From: Alphaproteobacteria bacterium
GTDB lineage: Bacteria > Pseudomonadota > Alphaproteobacteria > Rhodospirillales > Rhodospirillaceae
Direction: 5' to 3'
NCBI GenBank assembly: GCA_012103295.1
Contig: WLXB01000025.1
Span: 1 to 33,555 of the forward strand
Length of the DNA stretch: 33,555 bases
Made by a program: the position numbers and the translations under genes. Below are positions 7,337 through 15,666 of this stretch, piece after piece; within the stretch, counting starts at the first letter, position 1; every line of letters starts with the position of its first letter. A model generated the notes under the pieces. That model worked only from the letters and a program-made list of their open reading frames with translations, was not told the DNA's origin and did no database searches.

Positions 7337-8587
7337 GTGGACGGATCCAAACCAAGTTATATTCCAACGCGGAAAGAGATTACTCAGGCGGCCCACGACC
7401 TGATACCGGTGCTGCGAGAGCGCGCACTGGCAACGGAAAGGAATCGTGACCTTCTGCCGGAAACAGTCGCTGATCTCAAAGCAGCCGGCATCCATAAGAT
7501 TTTCACACCACGTCGTTACGGCGGGTATGAAATGGACTGGGGCGCTCATGTTGACGTCACTAAGGAGCTCGGCAAAGGGTGCGGCTCAACCTCCTGGGTG
7601 AGTTCGGTGGTCTTTTGCCACACGTGGTTGCTCGCGCGTTTTCCACCCGAGTGCCAGGAGGAATTTTGGCCGGACCATCCAGATGCTGTCATCGGTACCG
7701 CCTTTGCAGGCGGCGGCGGCATGCAAGAGACGGAAGGTGGCTATATCCTCAATGGCCAATGGAAATTTTCCAGCGGCATCAACCATTCTGACTGTGCTGT
7801 TGTGGCGGCCCAAGTTGGCGGCAGCAAGGATGATCTCCATAGCGGTCGTACGCAGATATTTCGCATGGCTATGTTGCTGCCGTCTGAGTACGACGTGATT
7901 GATAACTGGGATTCAGAGGGTTTAAGAGGCACCGGCAGTCACGACATCAAGGTCGTCGATCAGTTTGTGCCTACGCACCGTACGATTTTGACAGAGGAAG
8001 CGACCGGAATGAAACCCCCCGGCGCCGTCCTTCACGACAACTACATCTATAATGTAGAATTCTCGCCGTACTTTTTTACGTTAGTCGCTGGCCCAATGCT
8101 CGGCACCGCGATGGGTGCGCTTGAGGAGTATTGCGAACTAACCAAAACACGTTCAGGACAGATGTTTGGTGAATCGATTATCGAGCAGGTCCCGGTTCAG
8201 GCGCGGGTTGGGGAGTCCGCTGCCGAAATTCACTCAGCCCACTTGATCGTCGACAACATCAATCAATATCTACACGACGAAGGTGTGGCAGGCAGAGAGC
8301 TACCAGGCACCACACTTTTGACCATTAAACGAGATCTCGCGTATGCATCGCGCCAATGCCTAGCCGCGGCCACACGTCTGTCTGGCATGATGGGTGTGAC
8401 GGCACAGACGGGACGCAACCCGGTGCAACGGCACTTCAGAGATTGCCGTACCATTTCGACTCACGGTGGTCTGCAATGGGATGGAGCGATGACGCCGAAT
8501 GGAAAAATGATGTTCGGTATGAAAACTGGCGATTCCAAGGTCGATAACGCGGTTCCGTCCCCCATTCTTGATCGAGCTTTGTTCTAG
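7337..8587 (+). CDS. Acyl-CoA-dehydrogenase-fold flavin-dependent monooxygenase (HpaH/HsaA type)
   Basis: A roughly 416-residue protein with the acyl-CoA dehydrogenase fold, but of the group D monooxygenase type that hydroxylates aromatic or related substrates with reduced flavin supplied by a separate reductase. Residues ~20-40 (LRERALATERNRDLLPETV) match the family N-terminus. GGYILNGQWKFSSGINHSD is the central beta-domain motif, and the C-terminal helical domain ends with RDCRTISTHGGLQWDG, containing the conserved His region. No flavin reductase gene is visible nearby, so a distant partner would be needed. GTG 7337 is preferred, with AGAGG ten bases upstream; GTG 7328 is too close to that site. 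The gene lies 14 bases after the SDR stop. Confidence 0.82.
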   Translation: MDGSKPSYIPTRKEITQAAHDLIPVLRERALATERNRDLLPETVADLKAAGIHKIFTPRRYGGYEMDWGAHVDVTKELGKGCGSTSWVSSVVFCHTWLLARFPPECQEEFWPDHPDAVIGTAFAGGGGMQETEGGYILNGQWKFSSGINHSDCAVVAAQVGGSKDDLHSGRTQIFRMAMLLPSEYDVIDNWDSEGLRGTGSHDIKVVDQFVPTHRTILTEEATGMKPPGAVLHDNYIYNVEFSPYFFTLVAGPMLGTAMGALEEYCELTKTRSGQMFGESIIEQVPVQARVGESAAEIHSAHLIVDNINQYLHDEGVAGRELPGTTLLTIKRDLAYASRQCLAAATRLSGMMGVTAQTGRNPVQRHFRDCRTISTHGGLQWDGAMTPNGKMMFGMKTGDSKVDNAVPSPILDRALF

Positions 8588-8609
8588 TAGCTACGGGAAT
8601 TGTATTGAT

Positions 8610-9467
8610 ATGGCCCGCCCACACGTCGAATTTGTTCAGTCTCAGGTTTTACCCTTTTCACAAGGATTATACGGCGGTGCACGCCCTGACGTCGAAATGC
8701 GAATTCTCAGCATCGACAATGAAGGCGGTGATGCCTCAACCATGATTCGTTGGCCGGCCGGATGGTCGCGCACAGAGCCCGAGCATTTGGATTGCGATGA
8801 AGAGTTCTTGGTGCTCGAGGGGTCATTAGAGATCAACGGCAAACTCTACCGGAAACACGATTACGCTCATCTCCCCAGCGGCTATTTGCGAACCAGTCAA
8901 AGCAGTGCAAAAGGCGCAGTTACGATTTCCTTTTTCTCGTCTGAGCCTCATGCGATTCAATCAGAGTCGGCTGGCAACGGTTTCGATGCTGCTCGCCTCG
9001 TCGAGCACATAGAAACCCGAACCTATAAAACCATGACAGATGTTGCGGAATCTTTTGACACGCCTGATTGGGATCCAACCGGCACATTCCATAAGTTACT
9101 TTATCAAGACCCCTATACTGGCGAGCGCACATGGATGATCGGCATGGCGCCCCATTGGCACACGGACCTGTGCGAGATTCACCCTGTTGTCGAAGAAGAA
9201 TTCTCGATTCTCGGAGACTTGTGCTTCCCGGGTGGAGTATTTCGTGACGGCGGCTACTTTTGGCGACCACCGGGCATTCAACATGGCCCATTCGCGACGT
9301 GGGGCGGCACACTTCACTTAGTCCGGTGCAAGGGTGGGCCGTTCGCGACTGAGTGGGTCAAGGGTGATCCACCGAATTGGCATCCTGAATACGACCCTGT
9401 GTTGCCGTCAGAGTATGAGGCCCATGTTAGAGCTGGAGCCAATTATGACCGTGAACCCAATTACTAG
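8610..9467 (+). CDS. Bicupin-like protein
   Basis: A 285-residue cytoplasmic protein with two beta-barrel cupin-like halves. The first has PAGWSRTEPEHLDCDEEFLVLEGSLEI near residues 45-75, the usual His/Glu metal-site region (H..D.DEEF..LEG). The second has PHWHTDLCEIHPVVEEEFSILGD near residues 180-205, with WRPPGIQHGPF as its second motif His. Cupins of this kind are metal-dependent dioxygenases, isomerases or cysteamine-dioxygenase-like proteins, and the reaction cannot be assigned. ATG 8610 is chosen because the residues before it are not cupin-like; the ribosome site (GGGA, about 12 bases upstream) is weak. The next gene encodes another bicupin, so the two may form a complex or act in sequence. 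Confidence 0.75.
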   Translation: MARPHVEFVQSQVLPFSQGLYGGARPDVEMRILSIDNEGGDASTMIRWPAGWSRTEPEHLDCDEEFLVLEGSLEINGKLYRKHDYAHLPSGYLRTSQSSAKGAVTISFFSSEPHAIQSESAGNGFDAARLVEHIETRTYKTMTDVAESFDTPDWDPTGTFHKLLYQDPYTGERTWMIGMAPHWHTDLCEIHPVVEEEFSILGDLCFPGGVFRDGGYFWRPPGIQHGPFATWGGTLHLVRCKGGPFATEWVKGDPPNWHPEYDPVLPSEYEAHVRAGANYDREPNY

Positions 9468-9478
9468 GACTCTCATCC

Positions 9479-10324
9479 ATGTCTAATCTCAGCTTTAATC
9501 ATGTGCGTTCAGACGAAGTCGATTGGGTCGACGATCCAGATATCCCTGGTTTTAAGCAAAAGATCCTATCCCGTGATGATGAAACGGGTGCGGTAACACG
9601 GCTGTGGTTTGTGCCGCCCAATTGGGGTGAGGACGTTTTTGATGGCAAACCTGATCGCCATTACCACAAAACCGTCGTCGAGCGCGGGTTTCAGCTTTAT
9701 GGCGATTTTCCTCACTGGGAATTCAATAGTGTCGAGGACTTTGATGGTGATCTCTACGTCTTCAAACGTGGCCTCTTCATGGATCGCCCACCCGGCAGCC
9801 TGCACGGCTTGCGGCCAGAACCTCGGTCGCAGGCGGGGGCGGTTATCCTGTATTGGAACACTGGGAGAGGCGCCAGCATCAAGGAGGAGGCCTTCGCTGA
9901 GGAGACCGTCAATGTTCCTTTCGACAAAGACGTAAAGGTTGAAATCAATGCCTTTAACGCCTGCCGATTAATGCAAACGGAGACGCTGGATTGGCAACCG
10001 CATCCTGATGTTGAGGGTTGGAAGATCAAGCCGTTGGCCGAAGCGGGCTACGGCGCAGACACTGTAGACCTTGTATTCATTCCGTCTGACTGGCGCTCGG
10101 GGAACGACGGTGCCGGCGTTGAAACAACAGCAAAGCTGCCATGGCTATACGTTGTCACCGGCGATCTCGGGATTCGCCTAGATGAAACTGATGTCAGACT
10201 TCAACCGGATGACTATCTTGGTTGGTCAGCACCGGCCAGTCTGGCATTTACAGATGAGGTAGTTAGCGAAACAGGATGTGTCGCCATTTGCTCTGGCAAC
10301 CGTTTGGCTGGCACTAAATCCTAA
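9479..10324 (+). CDS. Second bicupin-like protein
   Basis: A 281-residue protein with two cupin-like halves. VPPNWGEDVFDGKPDRHYHKTVVERGFQLYGD contributes the HYH..E cluster near residues 60-75 and DRPPGSLHGL is the second His motif of half one. The C-terminal half (residues ~165-275) is cupin-shaped (FIPSDWRSG, LPWLYVVTGDLGI, LQPDDYLGWSAP) but lacks the His pair, so probably only the N-terminal half binds metal. It follows the first bicupin by 11 bases, with AGGA overlapping that gene's stop as the ribosome site. Its last 11 bases overlap the converging M24 gene. It could be a dioxygenase or isomerase of the pathway. Confidence 0.72.
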   Translation: MSNLSFNHVRSDEVDWVDDPDIPGFKQKILSRDDETGAVTRLWFVPPNWGEDVFDGKPDRHYHKTVVERGFQLYGDFPHWEFNSVEDFDGDLYVFKRGLFMDRPPGSLHGLRPEPRSQAGAVILYWNTGRGASIKEEAFAEETVNVPFDKDVKVEINAFNACRLMQTETLDWQPHPDVEGWKIKPLAEAGYGADTVDLVFIPSDWRSGNDGAGVETTAKLPWLYVVTGDLGIRLDETDVRLQPDDYLGWSAPASLAFTDEVVSETGCVAICSGNRLAGTKS

Positions 10325-11519
10325 TCAAATCGCGCGGTAGGCTGTAGAGGCGCTCTGCGCCATCCTTTGTGATGAGCATGCTTTCTTCAAAAAACATGCC
10401 GCCCCAACCAACTTCGTGCAGCTCAAAGTCCATATTGAGAACCATATTTTCTTCAATCGGAAAATCACCCAAAGTGCCCCCGGCAATAAAGGGAACTTCA
10501 ATATGATCGAGGCCGATGCCGTGGATAAACGCGAGTTCAAATGTTGGACAACCACTTTTGCGAACAATGTCGATGGCTTGGTTTCGTAGGTCTCCTGTAG
10601 AGAGCCCAGGCTTCATCGCACCGTAAACTTCTGTCACGCCTGCTTTATAGCCACGCCAATATTGCTCCATTTTCCCCGACGGGTCGCCAAGAACCACGGT
10701 GCGCTGGCAATCCCCCATGTAGCGCCGCCAGCGCATCATGCTGTCGAAACAAACCTGGTCGCCTTCAGCGATTGGGTAGTCTTTGAAGACTCTCCCCGCA
10801 CCGGCGCTTTTCCGGCCAGCCCCGTTAAAGGCTGCGAGGACGCGTCCGCCCTGTTCGGCGACTCCGACCTCATAGGCGGTGACAACGTCACCCCATGTGC
10901 CGCCGGCCCGAATGGCAGCGAAGGCTTTCTCCATGGCTGCTTGGTTTTTCTTAGCCGCTGTCCGCAGAATCTCGATCTCGTCTGGCGTTTTGACCATTCT
11001 GATTTCAAACAACAGGTTGGTCGCATCCTTAACGTCTGCGTTCTTAACTGTGTCACCCAGCGCGTCGGCGAAACGGGTATCGTCAAAACCAAGCTTGGCA
11101 CCTGTTAGTCCCATGTCAGACAAGGCTTTGGCTGCCGTTTCAAAAACACCGACGTAATGGTTTTTTTCCACATCGTCGACCATACGGCGCATGGCATTTT
11201 CTTCTTCGGTAAATTCAACATCCTTAGCGAACGTGTGAACCTTTAGGACGCCCCCATAGATTCCGAAGTAGTACAAGCGGAGATCTGGCATCCACGTTGG
11301 GCGTTCATGGAGCACAACCGCTTCGATTTCCGTCGTGATTAGGCAGGGCGCGATGTCCGGCGAGCGAGGTAGAATGGCGCAGGCTAGCCACGGGACGTCG
11401 TAAATGAAGTCCGTATCGTAGTCGCTTAGGTAGACCACGTTATTAGGTGTAACCGCGATTAGGGCATCGAGCCCCTCTCGGTCCATGATCTCATTGGCGC
11501 GCTCTCGGTTAAGCAGCAT
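10314..11519 (-). CDS. M24-family metallopeptidase-like protein (Xaa-Pro peptidase/creatinase fold)
   Basis: A 401-residue two-domain protein: an N-terminal creatinase-type domain (residues ~1-140, with NVVYLSDYDTDF) and a C-terminal pita-bread domain. The metal ligands of true aminopeptidase P enzymes seem present: Asp in QVCFDSMM, Asp in YMGDCQRT, His in FIHGIGLDHIE, Glu in MDFELHE and Glu in MFFEESM. This favours a metal-dependent hydrolase over a metal-free creatinase. ATG 11519 starts one base after the stop of the CMD gene, with AGG eight bases upstream; a start at 11546 would overlap that gene. It is the last gene of the methyltransferase-CMD-M24 operon. It might cleave a C-N bond in a pathway intermediate rather than a peptide. 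Confidence 0.85.
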   Translation of the reverse strand: MLLNRERANEIMDREGLDALIAVTPNNVVYLSDYDTDFIYDVPWLACAILPRSPDIAPCLITTEIEAVVLHERPTWMPDLRLYYFGIYGGVLKVHTFAKDVEFTEEENAMRRMVDDVEKNHYVGVFETAAKALSDMGLTGAKLGFDDTRFADALGDTVKNADVKDATNLLFEIRMVKTPDEIEILRTAAKKNQAAMEKAFAAIRAGGTWGDVVTAYEVGVAEQGGRVLAAFNGAGRKSAGAGRVFKDYPIAEGDQVCFDSMMRWRRYMGDCQRTVVLGDPSGKMEQYWRGYKAGVTEVYGAMKPGLSTGDLRNQAIDIVRKSGCPTFELAFIHGIGLDHIEVPFIAGGTLGDFPIEENMVLNMDFELHEVGWGGMFFEESMLITKDGAERLYSLPRDLIRI

Positions 11520-11520
11520 G

Positions 11521-11910
11521 CTATTTGCCTGCAGCCTTGGCAGCATGGGCGTCGTATACCGTTTTCATCGTCACGATCGCTTTTTCAGCGGTCGGGAACC
11601 CAGCCTCAAGGCCCGTTAACATCAAAATCTCTTCCACCTCTTCCTGCGGAATTTGGTGGTGGGCAGCCATCTTGAAAAAGAACTCGGCTTCGTCACGGTG
11701 GAGGCCAGTAAACAATGAAATAGCGCACAAGATTTTGACTTTGAGGTCGACTTTATCCATTTCCCAAACTGGGACCATCACTTCGATCAACTTTTTGTGA
11801 AACGCAGGGGGACGGGTCGCGACGATCCATTGGTAAATTTCTTCGCCTTCCTCGTCGCCCCAAAGCTTGTGCGTGATCGCGCGAAACCGCGCTTCAATAT
11901 CGTCTGACAT
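11521..11910 (-). CDS. Carboxymuconolactone decarboxylase (CMD)-family protein
   Basis: A 129-residue all-helical protein of the CMD/AhpD superfamily. The core is KVDLKVKILCAISLFTGLHRDEAEFFFKMAAHH followed by PQEEVEEILMLTGLEAGFPTAEKA, the characteristic repeat region near residues 52-115. The CxxC pair of peroxidase-type AhpD is absent; the position reads TGLHRDE. It is therefore more likely of the gamma-carboxymuconolactone decarboxylase type, which decarboxylates a lactone in aromatic ring degradation, or a relative of unknown reaction. Start ATG 11910 has GGAGA five bases upstream. It lies 20 bases after the methyltransferase gene and one base before the M24 gene. Confidence 0.82.
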   Translation of the reverse strand: MSDDIEARFRAITHKLWGDEEGEEIYQWIVATRPPAFHKKLIEVMVPVWEMDKVDLKVKILCAISLFTGLHRDEAEFFFKMAAHHQIPQEEVEEILMLTGLEAGFPTAEKAIVTMKTVYDAHAAKAAGK

Positions 11911-11930
11911 GTGCTCTCCAGTTTATATGT

Positions 11931-13010
11931 TTATGCTTTCTCACCGATGGTCATCCACCATGGGTAAGAACCGAAAAAATAATTTACGTCTGTGCTCCAT
12001 CCCGTCAGATGATTTGGCAGGCCTTCTTCCCGGACGTCTGAAAACCCTGCGGTTTCAAATATCTCTTTGCGATCTAGCGAGAAAAATAGAGGGATAAAAG
12101 GGTCTTCCATGCGGCGACCGGTTGAGTCCAACAGGAACTCTGACAAAGGGTGATATTGTTCGGTCAGCACCTTGAAGGGTGGGGATTCCATGATCGCGAA
12201 CTTGCCGCCCGGCTTGAGGATGCGCAGCGCTTCCTTTGCGATCTCATCCATCCCTTTGCGATTGACTTCGTGGTACAGCCAGATGGCCGTCACTAGATCG
12301 ACGCTATTATCTTCAAAGGGCGTGTCTTCGGCGCGTGCTTGAACAAAGTGAACTGCTTTACCGCGCTGCTCGGCGAACTTATGCCCGTATTTGATCATCG
12401 GTGCTGCGTAGTCGACACCGTAAACTTCGGCGGCTGGGTAGAGATCACAATAGGGGATCGTGCTCTTGCCAATCCCGCATCCTAAATCAACAATCTTGGC
12501 GTAGTCGCCCTTCGGAATGCCGTTTGCAAGGTCCCAACCCATTTCATCATTGTTGTCCCGATTACACAGGAAAGGACCGATCATCCAGTGGTACATGAGG
12601 CCGGCAAATGGGCTGCCGTGATAATTTCCCGGCTGGGTGTGAATCTCTACGTTCTTGTAATAACGCGGGGGTTGAACGTCGGGATTCAGGGTGAGGCTAC
12701 CCAACGCGCCGGATTCATTACAGGTATCTAGCCAATCGATGACTTCGTCTTTTTGCTTGTCGAGAATACCCAGCACTGTCTCGAACATCATGGCGTGATC
12801 GTTGTACTCAAAGAACGCACCAAATTTGTACGCTGTGGACTGATTCATCAGCGCTTTTGTTTCGGCCAGGTTAGGCTTTGGGCCTAGCTTGCCCTTGTTG
12901 GCCTCGTAGAAATCGACCATAGCCGGACCAATTCCGGTTGAATTGTATCCCATAAGCCCGGATACGAAGTCGTACTTGGCCTGCTCAGTGCGTGTGACTT
13001 GAATATCCAT
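11931..13010 (-). CDS. Class I SAM-dependent methyltransferase (module 1)
   Basis: A 359-residue protein with an uncharacterised N-terminal region of about 160 residues followed by a Rossmann methyltransferase domain. Motif I is IVDLGCGIGKS near 173-183, the acidic residue that binds the ribose is Asp in YGVDYA near 200, and ILKPGGKFAIMESPPF forms the later motifs. The N-terminal part has the same arrangement as the other methyltransferase in the window (28519-29607), including a YYKNVEIHTQPG / YYDGVEWHLEPG correspondence, so the two are full-length paralogues rather than sharing only the SAM fold. It is the first gene of an operon with CMD and M24 genes and is divergent from the small-protein/MFS operon. 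The acceptor is unknown. Confidence 0.88.
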   Translation of the reverse strand: MDIQVTRTEQAKYDFVSGLMGYNSTGIGPAMVDFYEANKGKLGPKPNLAETKALMNQSTAYKFGAFFEYNDHAMMFETVLGILDKQKDEVIDWLDTCNESGALGSLTLNPDVQPPRYYKNVEIHTQPGNYHGSPFAGLMYHWMIGPFLCNRDNNDEMGWDLANGIPKGDYAKIVDLGCGIGKSTIPYCDLYPAAEVYGVDYAAPMIKYGHKFAEQRGKAVHFVQARAEDTPFEDNSVDLVTAIWLYHEVNRKGMDEIAKEALRILKPGGKFAIMESPPFKVLTEQYHPLSEFLLDSTGRRMEDPFIPLFFSLDRKEIFETAGFSDVREEGLPNHLTGWSTDVNYFFGSYPWWMTIGEKA

Positions 13011-13028
13011 ACCTAACCTATTTAGCCG

Positions 13029-13048
13029 TCATGTCTGTGTAGACATGA
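13029..13048. promoter_or_regulatory. Perfect inverted repeat in a divergent promoter region (putative operator)
   Basis: TCATGTCT and AGACATGA form an 8-bp perfect inverted repeat around the spacer GTGT. It lies 19-38 bases upstream of the module 1 methyltransferase start, inside the 184-base region shared with the divergent small-protein/MFS operon. The size and symmetry suit a dimeric repressor site. It could also form a hairpin in the methyltransferase leader RNA. Confidence 0.4.
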
Positions 13049-13194
13049 ATTCTATCGGCAGTGTGTTCCTGTCGCAAACACCTGACAAATGTTCCATTTG
13101 GCTGTGTTGTCCAGGTGAACGGAAGGCGTCATAGTAATGGAAGGTTGAGGGGATTCACCAGCCGAGCCGTCGTAAAAAGGGAGAGCGTAGCTCC

Positions 13195-13461
13195 ATGGCG
13201 AAAGACTATTTTCTGGATGAAGAGCCATCCGTGGATCGCGTGATGAAGGTGGTTGTTGCCTTGGCACGGGAGACTTATGTGCTGAAAGATCGGCTGGGTA
13301 TTGTGGAGCGAAAGCTCGACGAAAAGGGTGTCGTGACCCGAGCCGACCTAGACGGCTACAAGCCTTCGGCGGACGAAGAAAAAGATATTCTCGCAACTCG
13401 GGATGCGTTCGTAGAAAGCATCCTGTCTCCCATCGTTTCCCAGCGTATCGACGTTGAGTAA
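13195..13461 (+). CDS. Small helical protein, paralogue of the protein at 29636-29932 (module 1)
   Basis: An 88-residue acidic protein with no signal peptide, no membrane span and no cysteine. A predicted helical, possibly coiled-coil segment (residues ~12-45, VDRVMKVVVALARETYVLKD onward) leads into the motif LDEKGVV, then DGYKP and RDAFV. The same pattern, L.DR...E..LDEKG.V.R....D.Y.P.......L...RD.FV, occurs ungapped in the second small protein at roughly 40% identity by eye. I do not recognise a named family. It sits 39 bases before an MFS gene and divergent from a methyltransferase gene, and its paralogue lies between a methyltransferase and an MFS gene. That suggests an accessory subunit of one of them. 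ATG 13195 has a GGGAGAG site at a longish spacing. Confidence 0.8.
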   Translation: MAKDYFLDEEPSVDRVMKVVVALARETYVLKDRLGIVERKLDEKGVVTRADLDGYKPSADEEKDILATRDAFVESILSPIVSQRIDVE

Positions 13462-13500
13462 TTCATTCACTGCACAAAGCGATCGTTTCGGAGTCCATCT

Positions 13501-14769
13501 ATGACCACCACTGGTTCGTTCTGGTCCCAAGTTAAGGGCTATCCATTGATCGTATTCGTGACATGCCTGTTAGGCTGGAGCCTGACAAGTATGGATCAAT
13601 CGCTGTTCGGCTACGCGATTCCCGGTATTCAAGAGGAATTTGGCGCCAGCATTAGCGACGTCGGCTGGGTGCTGTCGTTGTCTTTCGTTTTTGCAGCATT
13701 TGCGTCGGCGATTATTGGCACATTAACCGATCGTTATGGCCGTCGAACGATGTTTCTGTTTTGTCTGGCTGTGTCAGCGCTATTGGTTGGCCTTCATGCC
13801 TTCGTCGTCGGATTGGTTAGCTTAACCATTCTCCGCATGTTTGCATTTGGCATAAGCAACGGATTGTCACCAATCACGACCTCGTTCATCGCCGAAACGG
13901 CGCCGTCACGATACCGCGGTCTTATGGTGGCGCTTGTCCAGTGCGGTTATCCCATTGGGTGGTTTGTCGCATCTCTGTTCGTCGTGCCGTTGATCGCGAG
14001 TTTTGGATGGCGCTATATCTTTATGCCCGCCCTTCTGGTTATTCCGATCGCGTTCCTTCTTGTGCGGTATCTTCCGGAGAGCAAGCGTTTCAATGAAGAG
14101 CGAGCGAAAAGGGAAGCATCGGCTGCCGCCGAAAAGGAACCTTTCTTTCAGCGCTTATCTGAGCTGTTCGCGCCGGATTTGCGTAAGCGCACCGTGATGA
14201 TCTTTGTCGCTTTCTTCTTTTTCGGCGGTGCCTACGCAGGCACGGCGTTCTTCTTTCCAGCCTATTTCAATCAGTTTCGCGGCTACTCTATGGAAACGGC
14301 GACGGCCATCGTTGGCATCTCTTATGGCGTTGGCGTCCTTGGGTATATCGCAGTGGCATTTGTTGGTGAGTTTGTTCTCACCCGCCGCAACACTTGCGTG
14401 CTTTGGGCATTATTGGGGTCCGTCGCGACGCTCGGCCTGCTTTGGCTGCCTGAGACCCAACTCGAGGATATGATTTGGTTTGGTATTATGGCGGCGTTTT
14501 TTTATGGCAATGCGGCAGCGCTCTCTATGTTGATGGTTGAGGTGTTTCCCACCCGAGTGCGGGCAACAGCGGCGGGCTTTGCCGGATCTTTCGCCCTCAA
14601 CATGGGACACGCTACTTTTCCAATTATTGTCACCCTGGCAATTGAGAGTATCGGTTGGCAGTGGGCGTTTACCTTGGCTGTCGTTCCACCGATGGTTATT
14701 GCTGCGCTAGCGATTTTTTCCCTCGACAACATCAAGTCGGGTTTAGAATTGGAAGAGATCGCGCAATAG
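13501..14769 (+). CDS. MFS transporter, aromatic acid/metabolite:H+ symporter-like (module 1)
   Basis: A 422-residue inner-membrane transporter with about 12 hydrophobic spans. MFS motif A follows span 2 (GTLTDRYGRRTMFLF), the region after span 4 reads FIAETAPSRYRGLMVALVQ, the central loop is charged (residues ~195-220, PESKRFNEERAKREASAA), and VEVFPTRVRATAAG begins the second-half motif. These features fit the sialate/aromatic acid:proton symporter branch (AAHS/SHS-like), so import of an organic acid is plausible; the substrate is inferred only. GGAG eight bases before the ATG supports the start. It follows the small helical protein by 39 bases and precedes the degenerate alpha/beta-hydrolase by 37. 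Confidence 0.92.
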   Translation: MTTTGSFWSQVKGYPLIVFVTCLLGWSLTSMDQSLFGYAIPGIQEEFGASISDVGWVLSLSFVFAAFASAIIGTLTDRYGRRTMFLFCLAVSALLVGLHAFVVGLVSLTILRMFAFGISNGLSPITTSFIAETAPSRYRGLMVALVQCGYPIGWFVASLFVVPLIASFGWRYIFMPALLVIPIAFLLVRYLPESKRFNEERAKREASAAAEKEPFFQRLSELFAPDLRKRTVMIFVAFFFFGGAYAGTAFFFPAYFNQFRGYSMETATAIVGISYGVGVLGYIAVAFVGEFVLTRRNTCVLWALLGSVATLGLLWLPETQLEDMIWFGIMAAFFYGNAAALSMLMVEVFPTRVRATAAGFAGSFALNMGHATFPIIVTLAIESIGWQWAFTLAVVPPMVIAALAIFSLDNIKSGLELEEIAQ

Positions 14770-14806
14770 CAACGCGCCTATCTGATTTTGAAATAGGAGA
14801 ACTAAA

Positions 14807-15637
14807 ATGGCAGAGACAACCCGCAACGGTGTCCGGCTTTGGTACGATGTCCAGGGCAGTGGAGAGCCACTGTTGCTAATTGGCGGCTTTGCATTGCTCC
14901 ACAATCAATTCGAGTTTTGCGACCCGATTCTTCATGAGGCAGGGGTTCAAACGATTCACTGGAACTACCGCGGCAGCGGGAAATCCGATTGGACCATGAC
15001 GGAGCCGTTTACTCTTGAGGGATGGGTTGAAGACCTTAAGGCTGTTCTTGATGCAGCGGGGATTGAGAAAACGAATATTTGGTGCACCTCGACGAGCACG
15101 CCGATCGGCATGCGGTTCGCCGCTAAGTATCCCGAGCGGGTGAAGTCACTCATTACTTACCCGTATTACAAAGTTGATGACTATTGGAGAGACGTGTTTC
15201 ACGCAGCCTACTGGGTTGCGCACGTATTCGGCATTACCCAGTTGTCGCGTGTTTTCGCAGGCGTTGTTCTTACAGCCAAGACGCTCTACACGCCTGACCA
15301 TTTTAAGTATGAGAAATGGGCCGCGCCACACTATGAAGCCAACGTGAACATGACCACGATGAAAGAGTTGATGGAGACCCTGTCTTCCACAGACTTAACT
15401 GGAGACATCCCCCGTATCCAATGCCCCGTTATGTTGTTGATGGGAAACGAAAGCGCCTTGAACGAAGAGGAGTCAATGGAGTCTGCCAGCTTCGACCGAC
15501 TGATCAGCGATTTCTTAGCGCTCAAGCCTGACGCGAAAGTACAGGCCGTCAAAGGGGCTGGAAGCACCTACTGCATGATTACCAACCCGGAAGAAACATG
15601 TGGACTCGTGATCGACTACCTTAAGTCTCATGGCTAA
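14807..15637 (+). CDS. Alpha/beta-hydrolase-fold protein with degenerate catalytic triad
   Basis: A 276-residue protein with the alpha/beta-hydrolase fold: LLLIGGFALLHNQF (oxyanion region), NYRGSGKSDW near residues 53-62, and FAAKYPERVKSL after the nucleophile helix. The nucleophile elbow, normally GxSxG, reads C-T-S-T-S around Ser95, with both glycines replaced. The acid position, normally G-x-x-D, reads GNES with Ser216. The usual GAGH motif carrying the catalytic histidine reads GAGS at Ser253. At most the serine of the triad remains. It may be a non-hydrolytic family member, a binding protein or an enzyme with different chemistry. AGGAG eight bases upstream fixes the start, and the frame is intact, so it is not an ordinary pseudogene. 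Confidence 0.85.
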   Translation: MAETTRNGVRLWYDVQGSGEPLLLIGGFALLHNQFEFCDPILHEAGVQTIHWNYRGSGKSDWTMTEPFTLEGWVEDLKAVLDAAGIEKTNIWCTSTSTPIGMRFAAKYPERVKSLITYPYYKVDDYWRDVFHAAYWVAHVFGITQLSRVFAGVVLTAKTLYTPDHFKYEKWAAPHYEANVNMTTMKELMETLSSTDLTGDIPRIQCPVMLLMGNESALNEEESMESASFDRLISDFLALKPDAKVQAVKGAGSTYCMITNPEETCGLVIDYLKSHG

Positions 15638-15666
15638 TCGCGCACGTGCATAGAAGGACTTTGTAG

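Noticed and set aside
10314-11519. Creatinase (metal-free M24 enzyme)
   Set aside because: The Asp, Asp, His, Glu, Glu metal set of peptidase-type members appears intact.
11521-11910. AhpD-type alkylhydroperoxidase
   Set aside because: The required CxxC pair is missing, so only the broader CMD-family call is supported.
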